From contig CALZCU010000033.1 of the NCBI GenBank assembly GCA_945632055.1, forward strand, positions 1-7,789: 7,789 bases of DNA. Reading direction: 5' to 3'. This DNA comes from an uncultured Ruminococcus sp. (GTDB lineage: Bacteria; Bacillota; Clostridia; Oscillospirales; Acutalibacteraceae). The notes beneath the pieces were generated by a model. It ran no database searches. It saw only the letters and a list, made by a program, of their open reading frames with translations, and was not told the origin of the DNA. This document shows positions 5,278-7,789 of this stretch, piece by piece. The position numbers and the translations under genes were made by a program. Position 1 is the first letter of the stretch; the number at the start of each line of letters is the position of its first letter.

Positions 5278-6348
5278 TTACATTAAATTTGCGATTGCAA
5301 CAGCCGTTACAGCTTCGATTACGGGTACTGCTCTCGGCACTATGCAGGGGTCGTGCCTGCCGTGAATTTCAAGCTCTGCATTCTCCTTTTTCTGCAAATC
5401 AACAGTTTTCTGCTTCTGTGAGATTGACGGAGTAGGCTTTACAACGGCTCTGAAAATAACAGGCATACCGTTCGTAATTCCGCCGAGGATTCCTCCGCAG
5501 TTGTTGGTTTCCGTCACAACCCTGCCGTTTTCGTATCTGAACGGGTCATTCGACTGTGAACCCCTCATTTTTGAAAGCTCAAAGCCCCTGCCGAACTCGA
5601 TTCCCTTTATTGCAGGAACACCGAAAACAGCCTTTGCAATTACGCCCTCAACACCGTCAAACATCGGCTCGCCTATTCCTGCTTCAATGCCCGTTACTGC
5701 ACATTCAATTGTGCCGCCCACGCTGTCAAGGCTCATCCTTGCTTCTTCAACCTCGTTACGCATTTTTTCTTCAACAGAATTATCAATCAGCGCAAACGGT
5801 GAATTATTAAGCCTTTCAATTAGCTCACCGTCAATGCTCACAGGATTAAACGGCTCATCGCTTACCAAACCTATGCTGTTGATATGTGCGGCAATTTTTA
5901 TGCCCTTTTTCTCAAGAAGCTGTCTGCATATTGCACCTGCAAACACAATCGGAGCCGTCAGTCTGCCCGAAAAATGACCGCCGCCACGAATATCATTTGC
6001 GCCGTTGTACTTTACAAAAGCCGCATAGTCGCTGTGTCCGGGTCTGGGGCAGGAAAGCAGATTGCCGTAATCGCCGCTTCGTGTGTTTGTGTTTTCAATA
6101 ATTGCGCAGAGCGGTGCGCCTGTTAAGGTATCTCCGAGCATACCTGAAAGCATCCTCGGCAGGTCGCTTTCCTTTCTGGGAGTTGCCGTTTTGTCCTTGC
6201 CGGGAGCACGGCGAGCCATCTGCACAAGTACCTTGTCCATATCTATTTTTTCTCCTGCGGGAAGTCCGTCAATTACAACGCCGATTCCATTGCCGTGACT
6301 TTCGCCGAAGATTGAAATTTTTATTTTATCACCGTATGTCGAGGACAT
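5278..6348 (-). CDS. aroC: Chorismate synthase AroC
   Basis: AroC eliminates phosphate from 5-enolpyruvylshikimate-3-phosphate to make chorismate, using reduced FMN. With the ATG at 6348 the product has 356 residues, normal for the family, and begins MSSTYGDKIKISIFGESHG, which carries the N-terminal signature GESHG (15-19). Further motifs are RRAPGKD (46-52), PRPGHSDY (101-108), RGGGHFSGRLTAP (121-133; the active-site region in a Firmicutes-type variant), GGILGG (285-290) and GRHDPC (330-335). The open frame extends 55 codons further upstream to 6513, but that part is aroA read in another frame and has no homology to AroC. GGAGG (6357-6361), 8 nt before ATG 6348, fixes the start. The ribosome site and start lie inside the 3' end of the ancestral aroA frame, an overlap of 20 nt that suggests original translational coupling. 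Confidence 0.96.
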   Translation of the reverse strand: MSSTYGDKIKISIFGESHGNGIGVVIDGLPAGEKIDMDKVLVQMARRAPGKDKTATPRKESDLPRMLSGMLGDTLTGAPLCAIIENTNTRSGDYGNLLSCPRPGHSDYAAFVKYNGANDIRGGGHFSGRLTAPIVFAGAICRQLLEKKGIKIAAHINSIGLVSDEPFNPVSIDGELIERLNNSPFALIDNSVEEKMRNEVEEARMSLDSVGGTIECAVTGIEAGIGEPMFDGVEGVIAKAVFGVPAIKGIEFGRGFELSKMRGSQSNDPFRYENGRVVTETNNCGGILGGITNGMPVIFRAVVKPTPSISQKQKTVDLQKKENAELEIHGRHDPCIVPRAVPVIEAVTAVAIANLM

Positions 6349-6424
6349 CTGCCCTTCCTCCAATGCTGTTATAGTCGCTGAAAAATTCGGGATAGCTTTT
6401 GTTGCCACAGAAAGCGGCACTTCA
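6329..6424 (-). pseudogene. aroA: Detached 3' end of aroA: in-frame UGA plus 30 further codons of EPSP synthase
   Basis: The stop codon of the visible aroA frame is TGA at 6422-6424. Reading on in the same frame gives SAAFCGNKSYPEFF, then SDYNSIGG and a short tail to a second TGA at 6329-6331. NKSYPxFF...(L/I)GG is the standard C-terminus of EPSP synthase. The lysine (codon 401) corresponds to the active-site lysine K411 of E. coli AroA. The distance from DHR to this lysine (29 positions, counting the UGA) matches intact homologues, and no shift of frame is needed. The restored length is 423 codons, normal for the family. So one sense codon has become UGA, or UGA is read through. Confidence 0.85.
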
Positions 6425-7600
6425 CTCGATTGTACCGTAAATACCTGCACCGCACGCCTCCGCCGACAACACAAGTCTGTGGTCGGACCAGCCGTCAGCA
6501 AATCCGCCAGCAAGGCTTTTTACACCCGTAATTTCAAGTCCGTCAGGAAGCTCCTTTACGCTTCCGCCGAGATTGTTAATCAGCTTTGCCGTAGTTGCAA
6601 GCCTGTCGCTCTCCTTGATTCTGAGCCTGCCTGCGTTTATGATTTTTGTTGTGCCCTGAGCAAAGCTTGCGCAAACGGCAAGAACAGGCACAAGGTCGGG
6701 AATCTGCGAAGCGTCAATAGTAATCGCCTTCATTTTACCGCTTTTCACAGTAACGCTGTTGCCCGTTTGTGTAACTTCGGCTCCGAACTGTGAAATAAGC
6801 TCCGCTATTTTTTTATCGCCCTGAGCGGAGTCGCTGTTCACTCCGTTCACCGTAACGCTTCCGCTGATTGCTCCGCTGACCATAAAGAAAGCCGCCTGTG
6901 ACCAGTCGCCGTCCGTTGTGTAGCGGCAGGGCTTGTAGGTCTGATTTCCTTTGATATGCCAGCCGTAGTCGGTTTTTTCGACCTCAACGCCGAATTTTGA
7001 CATCGTGTAGATTGTCATATCAATATAGCCAACACTCTCAATCGGAGAGGTAAGCACAATGTCACTGTCATTTTCAAGCAGAGGAAGCGCAAAAAGCAGT
7101 CCTGTTATGAACTGAGAGCTGACATTTCCGGGAATTTTAAATTCTCCGCTCTTAAGCCTGCCCGAAATCTCAAGCGGCAAGCCGCCCTCGGTTCTGCACT
7201 CAACTCCTGCCTTCGGAAGTGCCTCGGTAAAAATTCCGATTGGCCTTTGCGGAAGTCTGCCGCTGCCGACAAAGCGTGTATTCACTCCTCCCAAAGCCGC
7301 AACAGGAATGAAAAATCGTAGCGTACTTCCGCTTTCGCCGCAGTCGAGCGTTGCCGATTTATTTGAAAAAAGCGTTGTTCCGTCAACGGTGAGAGCGTCA
7401 TTTTTAAGTCTTGTTTTTGCACCGAGCGCTTCAATACAGCCGATTGTCGCCTTAATATCATTTGAAAGCGCAACGGGCGAGATTGTGCTGACTCCCTTTG
7501 AAAGAGCCGCACAGATTATCGCACGGTGAACATCGCTTTTTGACGGCGGAGCAATGACCGAGCCGCTCGGTGTGAACGGTGAATATTTTACAGTAGCCAT
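6422..7600 (-). CDS. aroA: EPSP synthase AroA (3-phosphoshikimate 1-carboxyvinyltransferase), cut short by an in-frame UGA
   Basis: AroA transfers the enolpyruvyl group of PEP to shikimate-3-phosphate. The 392-residue open part contains PPSKSDVHRA (18-27; K21, S22 and R26 bind substrates), DCGESGSTLRF (86-96), GSGRLPQRPIG (112-122), SSQFITGLLFA (161-171), GDWSQAAFF (231-239), PDLVP (301-305), RLRIKESDRL (325-334; E330 and R333) and SDHR (372-375). It stops about 30 residues short of the family length. The missing tail, with the conserved active-site lysine, is encoded in frame beyond the UGA (6329-6421). As written the enzyme would probably be inactive, which sits oddly with intact aroC and pheA. 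GAGGA (7606-7610) lies 5 nt before ATG, and aroB ends 10 nt upstream, so the operon order is aroB-aroA-aroC-pheA. Identity is certain; whether the stop is real is not. Confidence 0.94.
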   Translation of the reverse strand: MATVKYSPFTPSGSVIAPPSKSDVHRAIICAALSKGVSTISPVALSNDIKATIGCIEALGAKTRLKNDALTVDGTTLFSNKSATLDCGESGSTLRFFIPVAALGGVNTRFVGSGRLPQRPIGIFTEALPKAGVECRTEGGLPLEISGRLKSGEFKIPGNVSSQFITGLLFALPLLENDSDIVLTSPIESVGYIDMTIYTMSKFGVEVEKTDYGWHIKGNQTYKPCRYTTDGDWSQAAFFMVSGAISGSVTVNGVNSDSAQGDKKIAELISQFGAEVTQTGNSVTVKSGKMKAITIDASQIPDLVPVLAVCASFAQGTTKIINAGRLRIKESDRLATTAKLINNLGGSVKELPDGLEITGVKSLAGGFADGWSDHRLVLSAEACGAGIYGTIE

Positions 7601-7610
7601 ATTTTTCCTC

Positions 7611-7789
7611 TTATGTTTTAATAAAGCCTAAAAGCTCATCAATCTTGATTTTCTTTGTAAAGCTTTCGCCGATTTTGCTGAGCAGGACAAGATTAATCGA
7701 ACTGCCCGAGGTCTTTTTGTCGCCTGCAGCAGCCTGCGCCATGTCCTCAAAGCCTGCGCTGTCGGTTGTCGGCAAGCCGTATTTAAGAC
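7611..7789 (-). CDS. aroB: 3-dehydroquinate synthase AroB, C-terminal fragment (5' end outside window)
   Basis: The last 58 codons of a gene enter from the right edge and end with TAA at 7611-7613. The fragment reads LKYGLPTTDS..., then AAAGDKKTSGSSINLVLLS, KIGESF, and ends DELLGFIKT. GLP, a DKK with following glycine, a hydrophobic strand and xIG are the usual C-terminal landmarks of AroB, which converts DAHP to 3-dehydroquinate. The operon neighbour aroA, 10 nt downstream, supports this. The NAD- and metal-binding parts lie outside the window, so completeness cannot be judged. Confidence 0.88.
   Translation of the reverse strand, partial: LKYGLPTTDSAGFEDMAQAAAGDKKTSGSSINLVLLSKIGESFTKKIKIDELLGFIKT

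Noticed and set aside
5501..5977. 158-codon open frame on the plus strand inside aroC, and smaller ones inside aroA, mnmA and pheA
   Set aside because: They lie antisense to strongly conserved genes, have no ribosome sites and give Ser/Pro- or Arg-rich translations typical of shadow frames.
6422..6424. UGA as selenocysteine or as a reassigned sense codon
   Set aside because: nadA, the MNT gene and the restored aroA all end with TGA at family-normal lengths, and Trp is encoded by TGG, so UGA is a stop here. EPSP synthase has no known selenocysteine, the position is normally aliphatic, and the downstream hairpin starts too close to the UGA for the usual bacterial SECIS layout.
6346..6513. N-terminal extension of the aroC frame; part of it (VATKAIPNF) looks loosely like a frameshifted EPSP synthase tail, suggesting an AroA-AroC fusion
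   Set aside because: The original aroA frame itself, read past the UGA, gives the far better match NKSYPEFF...GG with exact spacing, so no frameshift or fusion is needed. AroC proper starts at 6348 with a good ribosome site.
1..7789. tRNA or rRNA genes, CRISPR repeats, insertion sequences, attachment sites
   Set aside because: Read for on both strands; no cloverleaf with a TTCGA-type arm, no spaced repeats, no transposase or terminal inverted repeats were recognised.

Overview
The window looks like chromosome of a Gram-positive, low-to-moderate G+C anaerobe of the Clostridia, most likely a Ruminococcus/Oscillospiraceae-type gut bacterium. The reasons are a surface protein ending in an SPQTG cell-wall sorting signal, strong GGAGG-type ribosome binding sites, TTG/GTG starts, a CxxC-type MnmA and a fused chorismate mutase-prephenate dehydratase. 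This assignment is inference; there is no rRNA or other marker gene to fix it. UGA, UAA and UAG all end genes here, so the standard bacterial code applies.

Left part (1-1001, minus strand): a small secreted, sortase-anchored protein (390-902) with its own promoter and a likely terminator. It is followed by the first 54 codons of a membrane-anchored protein that runs off the window; its shape and position make a sortase possible but not proven. Both genes have recognisable sigma-A-type promoters that share the 10-mer ATATTAGTAT.

Middle part (1093-4103, plus strand): a promoter and a leader hairpin precede nadA (quinolinate synthase), which overlaps mnmA (tRNA 2-thiouridylase). After 47 bp comes a two-gene cassette of a minimal nucleotidyltransferase (GSx10DxD) and a HEPN-domain protein, overlapping by 11 nt. 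A strong bidirectional terminator closes the run and separates it from the convergent operon.

Right part (4137-7789, minus strand): a shikimate/phenylalanine operon transcribed aroB (3' end only) -> aroA -> aroC -> pheA, with gaps or overlaps of 10 to 20 nt. These enzymes lead from 3-dehydroquinate synthesis through EPSP and chorismate to phenylpyruvate.

The most notable observation is in aroA. The EPSP synthase frame is interrupted by an in-frame UGA at codon 393, but the same frame continues for 30 more codons with an intact family C-terminus (NKSYPEFF...GG), including the conserved active-site lysine. It then ends inside the aroC start region. This is a nonsense mutation, a sequence error or, less likely, readthrough. 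The best candidate for an uncharacterised system is the MNT-HEPN pair, whose HEPN partner lacks the canonical RNase motif.
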